Source of the DNA: an uncultured Johnsonella sp.
Lineage (GTDB): Bacteria > Bacillota > Clostridia > Lachnospirales > Lachnospiraceae
Reading direction: 5' to 3'
Assembly (NCBI GenBank): GCA_905373785.1
Contig: CAJPUK010000020.1
Coordinates: 1 to 22,622, forward strand
DNA: 22,622 nt
Part shown: in pieces, positions 15,229-21,258 of the stretch
Layout of the letters: each line of letters opens with the position of its first letter
Numbering within the stretch: position 1 is the first letter of the stretch
The notes under the pieces: generated by a model
The model's database searches: none
What the model was told of the DNA's origin: nothing
What the model saw: only the letters and a program-made list of their open reading frames with translations
Made by a program: the position numbers and the translations under genes

Positions 15229-15423
15229 ATGGAAAGAGCTATTAGTTATCCATGGGAAGTTGCAGGATGGTATTGGAGCAAACTCAAAAAAATAAATAGT
15301 AAGATAAATGAAAATCCGAATTTTTCTGTTGAAGAAGTAGCAAAAATTGTAAATGGATGAGATAAAGCCTTAGACGAAAGGAAAAAAGCCTATGAAAAGT
15401 GCTGTGAAAAGATTAAAAAATAA
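15229..15423 (+). pseudogene. C-terminal remnant of a GH19 chitinase-like hydrolase
   Basis: Forty-three codons from ATG 15229 to TGA 15358-15360 read SYPWEVAGWYWSKLKKIN...FSVEEVAKIVNG, and the same frame continues after the TGA as DKALDERKKAYEKCCEKIKK to TAA 15421-15423. The pattern AGWxW, then N, then VNG, then LxxRKxxYEK matches the C-terminal end of GH19 chitinase or phage-lysin domains (NGG..GL.DR..YY). The catalytic N-terminal half is missing, so it is a relic. The last 32 bases overlap, in another frame, the start of the lipoprotein gene at 15392. That arrangement is expected for a cell-wall-cleaving effector tail followed by a partner gene, but function is inferred. Confidence 0.55.
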
Positions 15424-16183
15424 AGTTGAATATATTATGATTTTGATAGCAGTGTTAGGATTAAACACATCTTGTAACAAAGTAAATGTAACCAAACAAA
15501 GTATAGATAAACAAGAATTATATAATTCATATATAAGATATGAAAACGTAAGCAACAGCACTACTTCCGGTTACAATATAGTAGGAAAAAAATTTAGTTT
15601 AATAAACAGTACGATGAATTTAGACATAGATTATCCCTGTGTTTTAGGTATGGAGGATATTGAGAAACAGGAACAGATTAATAAACTTATTTTTCTTATA
15701 TCAACAGGCACATACTACGATATTTTTGTTCATAACGGTCTAAAAGTAAGTAGCAATTATTCAATTATTTATAGTGATAAAAGCTATCTTAGTATAAAAT
15801 ATGATGGATTTGTAGTAGTAAGGGAAGCCAATAGACCGCATTATATGTGCTTTTGTTTAAATGTAGATTTGAAAACAGGTGAGGTTATAAAACTGGAAGA
15901 TTTAGTGGATATAGAAAAACTGAAAGATAAATTTGTAAAAGATAATTTTACAGTTGTAAAGGGACTTGATGAAAATATACCTGTAGATGAGAAAGGTTGG
16001 AAGGATTTATTTAATGAGTATTTGAAATATCCTTTTTTAGATGAAGATGATTTACATAATTATGATTTTTATTTTACAAATAACAAAATAGGATTGATTA
16101 TAAGCTGTAATGCAGATGCAGGAGGTAGATATATAATCTTGGAAAGTAATGACAATCTGAGTCTGGATGATATAAAGCCTTAG
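15392..16183 (+). CDS. DUF4163/DUF3298-like lipoprotein, copy 1
   Basis: A 263-residue lipoprotein with its cysteine at residue 28 (LNTSC). The body has the layout of the DUF4163 plus DUF3298 (RsiV/PdaC-tail) architecture: an early IDYP strand, a helix (EDIEKQEQINKLIFL), YLSIKYDGFVVV, LNVDLKTGEVIKLEDLVD, and a C-terminal FYFTNNKIGLII. Such domains occur in anti-sigma factors and cell-wall deacetylase tails; the role here is not known. AAAGG lies about ten bases upstream of the ATG. The first codons overprint the end of the GH19-like remnant. A divergent tandem copy follows 810 bases later. Immunity to a wall hydrolase is one speculative role. Confidence 0.78.
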   Translation: MKSAVKRLKNKVEYIMILIAVLGLNTSCNKVNVTKQSIDKQELYNSYIRYENVSNSTTSGYNIVGKKFSLINSTMNLDIDYPCVLGMEDIEKQEQINKLIFLISTGTYYDIFVHNGLKVSSNYSIIYSDKSYLSIKYDGFVVVREANRPHYMCFCLNVDLKTGEVIKLEDLVDIEKLKDKFVKDNFTVVKGLDENIPVDEKGWKDLFNEYLKYPFLDEDDLHNYDFYFTNNKIGLIISCNADAGGRYIILESNDNLSLDDIKP

Positions 16184-16201
16184 ATGAAAGGAAAAAAGCC
16201 T

Positions 16202-16963
16202 ATGAAAAGTGCTGTGAAAAGATTAAAAAATAAGTCGTTACAGATAACAGCGATACTTTTATTGATAGTAGTTAGTACATCTTGTAAGAATAGTCATATA
16301 AACGGAGATACATATATATCAAAAGAAGAACAGACTATTAATAGTGTTTCCAAATATAGGATAATAAAAGATAAATTTATTTTAAACACTACTAATATGG
16401 AGATGCATATAGAATATCCCAGTATTTCTGATATGTCGGACATTGAAAAGCAGGAACGGATCAATAAACTGATTTTTTTAACATCGGTGGGACTTTATTA
16501 TAATACATATGTACATAATAAGCTTAAAACAAATAGTAATTATACAATTGTTCATAATGATGATAAGTATATCAGTGTTAAGTATGAAGGTCTTACTACA
16601 GTAGAGGCAAGAAGACCTAATTATGATTGCTTTTGTTTAAATATAGATTTAATAAAGGGCGAAGTAATAGGATTGGAAGATGTAATAGACATAGAAAAAT
16701 TAAGAGTTAAATTTAAAAAAGATAATTTTACAGTAGTAAAGGGGCTTGATGAAAATATTCCTTTAGATGAGAGTGGATGGGAAGAATTATTTGATCATTA
16801 TTTGGAATATCATGTGATATCCGGTGATGAACTTCATAATTATGATTTTTATTTTACAGATAATAAGATAGGATTAATTATAAGTGTTCCGGTAGATGCA
16901 GGAGGGGCATATATTATTCTTGAAAGTAATGACAATCTGAGTCTGGCTGATATAAAAAAGTAA
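16202..16963 (+). CDS. DUF4163/DUF3298-like lipoprotein, copy 2
   Basis: A 253-residue paralogue of the preceding protein: the same opening MKSAVKRLKNK, cysteine again at residue 28 (VSTSC), and the same domain order ending SNDNLSLADIKK. An upstream in-frame ATG at 16184 overlaps the previous stop. The start at 16202 is preferred because it aligns exactly with copy 1, including the AAAGG site. Divergence is spread through the mature part, with long conserved blocks such as DNFTVVKGLDENIP. Both frames are intact, so both may be expressed as one unit. Confidence 0.78.
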   Translation: MKSAVKRLKNKSLQITAILLLIVVSTSCKNSHINGDTYISKEEQTINSVSKYRIIKDKFILNTTNMEMHIEYPSISDMSDIEKQERINKLIFLTSVGLYYNTYVHNKLKTNSNYTIVHNDDKYISVKYEGLTTVEARRPNYDCFCLNIDLIKGEVIGLEDVIDIEKLRVKFKKDNFTVVKGLDENIPLDESGWEELFDHYLEYHVISGDELHNYDFYFTDNKIGLIISVPVDAGGAYIILESNDNLSLADIKK

Positions 16964-17187
16964 AGTTTATTATGGAGTATGATACAGTAGTATACCCTTA
17001 ACTAAAAATCACCTATAGCCCGAATTATTCATAGCTTTATATTAAATGTTGTTGAAAGCCCTATAACCAAAGTGTTTTAATGTCATCAAATAAGTGAATA
17101 GAAAAAGAACAACTTGTAAGCAATATGGAAAGCTCACATGAGGAATTAATAAAAACACCTTATTTTTTCCACAAAAATCAGGGGTAA
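16964..17187. other. Non-coding or eroded gap
   Basis: No convincing frame is seen on either strand and no U-tract terminator follows the tandem lipoproteins. A weak hairpin (CACC-TTA near 17156 with TAAGGGTG near 17184) lies at its right edge. It probably holds the deleted front of the leucine-rich repeat gene. Confidence 0.3.
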
Positions 17188-17548
17188 GGGTGCTGTATTT
17201 TACTTAAAAATATAATTATTCCAAAGAAGGTGAAAAAAATAGATAACGGGGCTTTCGATTTTTGTAAGAACTTGGAAGAGGTGGTATTTGAAAGTGATAG
17301 GAAAGTCAGCTTTTGGTTCTTGCCACAAATTAAAAGAAATAGAATTACCGGAAGGATTATTGCATATAGATAGATTGTGTTTTGAATTCTGTGAGAATTT
17401 AAATAGAGTATATATACCGAAGTCGGTTGAGTATATAGGGGATAGTATATTTTTTCATTCCGTTAATTTGAAAGAAGTTACTGTGAGTAAAGATATAGCG
17501 GATAAGATTGATTTTGATGGTCATGTGAAAGTGAGGTATATTGAATAA
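17188..17548 (+). pseudogene. BspA-type leucine-rich repeat gene, truncated and frameshifted
   Basis: Two overlapping frames give consecutive LRR_5 repeats. Frame 1 (from about 17188) reads NIIIPKKVKKIDNGAFDFC then KNLEEVVFES. Frame 2 (17288-17548) continues KVIGKSAFGSCHKLKEIELP, then EFCENLNRVYIPKSVEYIGD and NLKEVTVSKDIADKID, to a stop. The repeats join in register across a frame change near 17288-17300. The pattern IP..V..I...AF..C..L.E is diagnostic of BspA/Treponema-pallidum-type surface LRR proteins. There is no signal peptide or start, so the 5' part is gone. Frame 2 alone could give an 86-residue product from a TTG, but no ribosome binding site supports it. Confidence 0.65.
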
Positions 17549-17619
17549 AATGTCAAAATTTGAAAGGAGAACAAGGTGCACTTATACAGGAGAAGAGGCT
17601 GAAGACTTAGTTTAAGAAA

Positions 17620-17747
17620 TATAGAAAAAGACCTAATAAAGTTGGTAGATGTTTTGTGGAATAGGAGAATATTTATGCCGGATGCATTGACTTTGTTACT
17701 CGTAACTTGTTCGGGTTATATATTACTGTATGGTACTTGTTGGGGAA
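17620..17747 (+). repeat. Dispersed duplicate, intact copy
   Basis: This stretch, covering the ribosome binding site and start of the small membrane-protein gene, is repeated at 19408-19656 with scattered substitutions and one insertion. Both contain GAATAGGAGAATATTTATG and TTATATATTACTGTATG. Confidence 0.75.
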
Positions 17748-18043
17748 CAGATAAATACGATATAAAAGAAAGTAAAAAAAAGATAAGGCTTAATAAATAT
17801 ACAAATATGTTATTTTTTCTTTGGAAAAGAAGTGAGAAGGTCTATTGGTTGGTGTATATAATAATTATTAGTGAAAGTATAATATTTGTATTGCTGTGGA
17901 TATCTTACCTTTTTAAAATAGTGTTTATATATAAAATATTACTTGATTTGTATATACGAGTGTATTTGTCTGCAGTATTCATTCTTACGGTAAAAACTTT
18001 TATAAAAAGAATAAAAGATTTTATCAGTGGAAAAAGCAGGTAA
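17675..18043 (+). CDS. Small multi-pass membrane protein of unknown function
   Basis: A 122-residue protein with about three hydrophobic segments: residues 4-22 (ALTLLLVTCSGYILLYGT), then about 55-78 (VYWLVYIIIISESIIFVLLW) and 84-106. Basic loops lie between. ATG 17675 is chosen because AGGAG at 17663-17667 is seven bases upstream; a longer TTG start at 17642 has no such support. The family is not recognised. The ribosome-binding region and first ~25 codons recur in a damaged copy at 19408-19656, so this gene was duplicated. The conservation extends about 50 bases upstream in an open frame. Confidence 0.65.
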   Translation: MPDALTLLLVTCSGYILLYGTCWGTDKYDIKESKKKIRLNKYTNMLFFLWKRSEKVYWLVYIIIISESIIFVLLWISYLFKIVFIYKILLDLYIRVYLSAVFILTVKTFIKRIKDFISGKSR

Positions 18044-18107
18044 TCAGAATATTCATATTGTGCTGAATGATGAAATGCTTATAAGAGTAGATATCGAGGA
18101 ATATTGA
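18027..18107 (+). pseudogene. Short coupled gene tail
   Basis: Twenty-six codons from a GTG read VEKAGNQNIHIVLNDEMLI..., ending at TGA 18105-18107, which shares its A with the ATG of the next gene (TGATG). It overlaps the end of the 17675 gene in another frame. It could be the tail of a lost gene; the evidence is slight. Confidence 0.25.
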
Positions 18108-18583
18108 TGAAACGGATAGTTAAAATAATAATATTTTTATTTTTGATATTATGTGTAGTAATTGTAGTGTATATTACTATTGCATGGATACCCGTAAAAT
18201 ATGCTGTTAGAGAAGAAGATTTTGTTAAGTACGGCAAATTCATTTTATTAAAAGGGAACTACGACACAGGAACAGGGTGGAGCAAAGTGGGAGATGAAAC
18301 CGGATTTTACAATACAGATAAAGTTTATGAAGTATGGATTGAAGGTAAAGTAAAACCTCCCAAAATATCTACTTCTTTTGCAGGTTATCAAAAAGTGTAT
18401 TTGTGTAAAGTAGAGGAAGTACCGGAACTTAAAGATATAAAAGGTATTATGTGTCAAGTATATAAGATTATAGAGTGGTATCCTGTTTATCCTGTAATAA
18501 GAGACCCGGCTGTCTTACCCGGGTGGATATATCCGGCTGAATTTATAAATATATACGATATGTCGGATGAACCGGTTTGGTAA
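18107..18583 (+). CDS. Membrane-anchored protein of unknown function
   Basis: A 158-residue protein with one N-terminal membrane segment (about residues 6-28, IIIFLFLILCVVIVVYITIAW) and an extracellular domain of about 125 residues. The domain has an OB- or beta-barrel-like strand pattern (KFILLKGNYDTG, KVYEVWIEGKVKPP, YQKVYLCKVEEVP) and two cysteines. Start: GAGGA at 18096-18100 with ATG at 18107. A TTG codon directly in front is not needed. The family is not recognised. Its size and topology resemble the 9399 and 18799 proteins, but sequence similarity is not evident by eye. Confidence 0.72.
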   Translation: MKRIVKIIIFLFLILCVVIVVYITIAWIPVKYAVREEDFVKYGKFILLKGNYDTGTGWSKVGDETGFYNTDKVYEVWIEGKVKPPKISTSFAGYQKVYLCKVEEVPELKDIKGIMCQVYKIIEWYPVYPVIRDPAVLPGWIYPAEFINIYDMSDEPVW

Positions 18584-18609
18584 GGCGAAAATAATTATTG
18601 GAGAGCGTT

Positions 18610-18775
18610 ATGCTGAACTTACAGTTGGAAATTAGTACTATTATATAGTATATTGGCATTAAAGACAGGGATACTTCTTTAGGAGTATATTTACATTCAT
18701 ATAGTTGGGGATTTAATAATTAAATATGAGAATAGTTTTACTATATACTATGATTCAGTATTTAAGGGGTTTTAG
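18610..18775 (+). pseudogene. Decayed small gene with stop and frameshift
   Basis: ATG 18610 has a GGAGAG site four bases upstream, but the frame meets TAG at 18646-18648 after 12 codons. It continues coherently as IGIKDRDTSLGVYLHSYSWG, then shifts frame near 18720 to KYENSFTIYYDSVFKGF and stops at 18773-18775. A good ribosome binding site plus protein-like text in two frames argues for a recently broken gene of about 55 codons, or the remnant of a longer one. Confidence 0.5.
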
Positions 18776-18798
18776 TACACAGGGAAAAGGTTTGACCC

Positions 18799-19329
18799 AT
18801 GCAAAACAATAGATTAAAAGGAAAATCAAGGAAGCTGTTTTTTATAGTTATAAGTATATTAATAATCGTTGGAATTATATATCCTTTATTAATAATATAC
18901 ACAGTTAGAACTTCCGGAAAAGAATTTGTTAAAGTTATGAATTCTCATGATTTAAATAGATATGATAGATATTTTTTACCTGATACAATATTCATAGTTA
19001 ATGGAAAAAGAATCAGGTATTCTGATGTTCATGAAAAGATTGTGGAAAAAGAGTTCTACATAAAGGAAGATAGCTTTTATGCGCCGGTGGATGTACCATT
19101 TGACACAGAATATGTGGATTACTTTAAAAAAGCAGAATTTCAAGTAGGGTTACATGGGGGGATTGTATCAAAATATGGAGAAAATAATAATGTTGAAGTC
19201 AGTATTGACGGTATCTTAGTTTTAAAAAGATATGGATTGGTTTTAAGAGTGGAAGAGGTTAGTTTAAATGATGTTACTGATAAAGGCTCAGAACAATATA
19301 AAGTATATGATTATATATTTTCGAATTAA
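18799..19329 (+). CDS. Membrane-anchored protein of unknown function
   Basis: A 176-residue protein with a basic start, one membrane segment at about residues 12-34 (LFFIVISILIIVGIIYPLLII), and an extracellular domain resembling the small NTF2/DUF-type folds seen in stand-alone lipoproteins (EFVKVMNSHDLNRYDRYFLP, then FIVNGKRIRYSDV). No catalytic residues are apparent. AAAGG lies eight bases upstream of ATG 18799. The frame is intact. It is the last intact gene before the duplicated debris at 19408-19656. Confidence 0.75.
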   Translation: MQNNRLKGKSRKLFFIVISILIIVGIIYPLLIIYTVRTSGKEFVKVMNSHDLNRYDRYFLPDTIFIVNGKRIRYSDVHEKIVEKEFYIKEDSFYAPVDVPFDTEYVDYFKKAEFQVGLHGGIVSKYGENNNVEVSIDGILVLKRYGLVLRVEEVSLNDVTDKGSEQYKVYDYIFSN

Positions 19330-19407
19330 GATGAGAGTGTCTCTTAAAGTTTTTAAAACATGAAAATACATTATTTTTGCTTAGTGTCATATGGAGTATA
19401 TGAAATA

Positions 19408-19656
19408 CAGAAGAAGACCTACTAAAGCTGGTAGCTGTTTTGTAGAATAGGAGAATATTTATGCCGGATGTATTGACTTTGATTCACACAGCCGTTACCG
19501 GTATGACTCATTTTATATAACCGTTTCACAAAATAGAAAATTCACTTCAAATTAGCGTACTTATAACAATTCTAAATAGACTGCTAATTAGCGTGGGTTG
19601 CACCGTGAACTTGTTCATGTTATATATTACTGTATGATGTTTGTTTGGGAGTAGCA
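19408..19656 (+). pseudogene. Damaged second copy of the 17675 gene start
   Basis: This segment matches 17620-17747, including AGAATAGGAGAATATTTATG (ATG at 19461) and the start MPDVLTL. The reading frame then runs into unrelated DNA and stops at 19518-19520. Similarity to the first copy resumes at about 19608 (AACTTGTTC) and ends at GGGAGTAG near the ROK gene's stop. Upstream, a codon that is TGG in the first copy is TAG here. A gene start was therefore duplicated, interrupted and abandoned. Confidence 0.7.
19485..19607. mobile_element. Small insertion inside the duplicated gene start
   Basis: Comparison of 17620-17747 with 19408-19656 shows about 120 extra bases here. The insert includes TACCGGTA and a direct repeat AATTAGCGT at 19550-19558 and 19586-19594. 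It begins CACACAGCC and ends GCACCGTG, with no long terminal inverted repeat. It is too short for a transposase, so it may be a non-autonomous element or relic. Confidence 0.4.
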
Positions 19657-19667
19657 GCACTACTCCC
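19647..19667 (-). terminator. Hairpin at the end of the second ROK gene
   Basis: GGGAGTA (19647-19653) and TACTCCC (19661-19667) form a perfect seven-base stem with a seven-base loop, overlapping the ROK stop codon (TAG, 19660-19662 on the minus strand). No U-tract follows on the minus strand, so it may protect the 3' end rather than terminate. Confidence 0.4.
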
Positions 19668-20781
19668 CCAGCTCCTTTACAAATTTATCTATATAATAAA
19701 CCGCCGCTCCCACAGCGGAAGCCTCAGTTTTGTAATGGCAGACCTTTATATAAGAGGCATCCTTTTCAAAAGGATTTAATTCGGAGGCTTTATTTCTGAA
19801 GGTTTCTATATGATCGGACATATATGCACCTACATAGCCTCCAAGTATCACATCACAGTCATAGCACATTCTAAGGTTATGAACTGCTATGGCGAGGTAG
19901 TCCATATACTCATCAAAGGCATTTATAAGACCTTTGTTCTTACCGACTTTCACCTCTTCAAAGAAGGCATGGAGATCTCCGCCTGTAAAATCTGACAAAA
20001 TAGAGGCACAACAATAAGCATCAAGACAGCCGGCTCTGTTACAGTAACATTTACGTCCTCTTGGAACTATAGTCATGTGACCGAATTCACAGCCTCTGCC
20101 GTGCTTTCCGGTATATATGCTGTGTCCGTTCATATTGGCACCACCCACGCTGCTGCTAAGGGATAGATATACTATGGGTTCGCTGCCGCTTTGCCTCCAG
20201 CTTTCAGCAAGCCCTGCCGAATTGGCATCATTAAATAAAAGCAGGGGGAAGTTTAAGTACTTGCAAAAAGTATAGTAGATATCGGCTGAAGCATTTATGA
20301 CCTCGGCATAGGATATACTTTTTTGGTCGGAGCTTATTATAACGGGAAGCGATATACCTACGCCCAAAATCTTTGAAGTATCCGCAACATAAGCCGTCAA
20401 TATCTTTTCAAGCTCACTTTGTAAAGTTGAAAAGTAAGTATTATCCTCTTGATAAGACATTCTTATCCTGCTGTGAGCTATTATATTCAAATTCAAATCT
20501 ATAAGCACTATGGAAATGTGATTTTTTGTAATATCTATACCTACAGAAAAGAATTTATCGGCTACACAGCTGAATATAGTGGCTTTTCTGCCGCCTGTAG
20601 ACTTAAAATTCCCTGCTTCATACACATATCCGTTTTGTAAAAGTTTAGACAGGTTTTGGTTAAGTGTAGGCAGACTTATAGAAAGTGAAGAAGCTATATC
20701 CTGTCTTGAAGATTCTCCATTTGCATATATATATCTGTAGATATCACCCATATTTTTTGAAATGCTTTTCAAAGTATCCAT
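19660..20781 (-). CDS. ROK-family transcriptional regulator, second copy type
   Basis: A 373-residue protein with an N-terminal winged helix-turn-helix at about residues 20-52 (SSRQDIASSLSISLPTLNQN) and a ROK domain. The zinc site is well kept: GHMTI with His235, then CYCNRAGC (Cys245, 247, 252). NDAN carries Asp185, but the phosphate loop is degenerate (GIDITKNH), so it is probably a sensor and not a kinase. ATG at 20781 is chosen over the TTG at 20793 because GGAG lies six bases upstream of it. It diverges from a ribose-type ABC gene at 21259 and likely controls it. Same architecture as the ROK protein at 284-1456, so two related regulator-importer modules flank the accessory stretch. Confidence 0.92.
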   Translation of the reverse strand: MDTLKSISKNMGDIYRYIYANGESSRQDIASSLSISLPTLNQNLSKLLQNGYVYEAGNFKSTGGRKATIFSCVADKFFSVGIDITKNHISIVLIDLNLNIIAHSRIRMSYQEDNTYFSTLQSELEKILTAYVADTSKILGVGISLPVIISSDQKSISYAEVINASADIYYTFCKYLNFPLLLFNDANSAGLAESWRQSGSEPIVYLSLSSSVGGANMNGHSIYTGKHGRGCEFGHMTIVPRGRKCYCNRAGCLDAYCCASILSDFTGGDLHAFFEEVKVGKNKGLINAFDEYMDYLAIAVHNLRMCYDCDVILGGYVGAYMSDHIETFRNKASELNPFEKDASYIKVCHYKTEASAVGAAVYYIDKFVKELGE

Positions 20782-20812
20782 AGTATTCTCCAAAATTTTC
20801 AGCTATAACAAT

Positions 20813-20841
20813 ATTATAAATTAATCAAGTGTAAATGCCTA
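20813..20841 (-). promoter_or_regulatory. Promoter of the second ROK gene
   Basis: On the minus strand, TATAAT (20813-20818) follows TAGGCA (20836-20841, four of six -35 bases) with a 17-base spacer. Transcription would start about 25 bases before the ATG. The -35 lies within the first unit of the palindrome array. Confidence 0.6.
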
Positions 20842-20973
20842 AAATGCATTAAACAAGTATCAATACAATGCTCAAAGCGTATTAAACAAGTATAAATGTC
20901 TAAGTGCATTAAGCGAGTATTAATGCAATGCTCAAAGCACATTAATTAAGCATTAACACCTAAATAGTGTTAA
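20821..20973. repeat. Tandem array of spaced palindromes (60-base composite repeat)
   Basis: Units of 27-33 bases starting (A)TTAA.CAAGTAT recur at 20821, 20849, 20882, 20909, 20942 and 20971 (last partial), giving a period near 60 with two alternating types. Each unit holds a palindrome: AATGC/GCATT, AATAC/GTATT (with GCT-CAA-AGC inside), AATG/CATT, ATTAATG/CATTAAT (with TGCT-CAA-AGCA inside) and TTAACAC/GTGTTAA. Arm changes are compensated by the partner arm. The array begins at the ROK promoter's -35 and lies upstream of both divergent promoters. Confidence 0.75.
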
Positions 20974-21051
20974 TCAAGCAGTAGCGAATTCTAAAGATAT
21001 ACTAACTCATTATTAAAAGACAGTCAATGTTTAGGCAACATAAATAAAGTA

Positions 21052-21067
21052 TTTTACAAATGTAAAA
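21052..21067. promoter_or_regulatory. Operator-like palindrome
   Basis: TTTTACA (21052-21058) and TGTAAAA (21061-21067) are perfect mirror halves around AA. It sits about 105 bases upstream of the -35 of the ABC promoter and resembles the ATTTTGTAAAAT motifs beside the first ROK gene. Confidence 0.5.
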
Positions 21068-21157
21068 GCTTTAAAACTTAGTTTAATTAATAACAAAGCC
21101 ATTATTATATGCAAAATCAACAAAAAACGCAGTATAAAATAATGTATTTAGCACAAA

Positions 21158-21200
21158 CTTTTGTAAAAAGATTGATAAAAGATAAAAAATGTTTTATACT
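21158..21200 (+). promoter_or_regulatory. Promoter of the second ABC operon with abutting palindrome
   Basis: TTGATA (21172-21177) and TATACT (21195-21200) are separated by exactly 17 bases, a strong sigma-A promoter about 52 bases before the predicted transcript's ATG. Directly upstream, CTTTT-GTA-AAAAG (21158-21170) is a perfect palindrome abutting the -35, a position suited to repression by the divergent ROK protein. Confidence 0.75.
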
Positions 21201-21258
21201 TGTCTGAATAAGGAATAAACTATACCCACTTCAATAACTTTCAAAGGAAATAGGTATT

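Larger units (their letters stand above)
15361..16970 (+). repeat. Tandem duplication, unit about 810 bases
   Basis: The run beginning ATAAAGCCTTAGA occurs at 15362 and again at 16172, exactly 810 bases apart, and similarity continues through both lipoprotein genes. The first copy begins inside the GH19-like remnant; the second begins at the last codons of the copy 1 lipoprotein. The shared AAAGCCTTAGA.GAAAGG block marks the recombination junction. Confidence 0.75.

Noticed and set aside
11790..19445. Stop-codon reassignment or programmed readthrough
   Set aside because: The in-frame stops are of all three kinds (TAA 11790, TGA 12005 and 15358, TAG 18646), occur only in the accessory stretch, and sit beside frameshifts and truncations. 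Ordinary decay explains them. Housekeeping-type genes in the window use all stops normally.
20821..20973. CRISPR-like array (short repeats about 30 bases apart)
   Set aside because: The repeats are degenerate and the intervening DNA is itself repeated in an alternating pattern, not unique spacers. No cas genes are visible.
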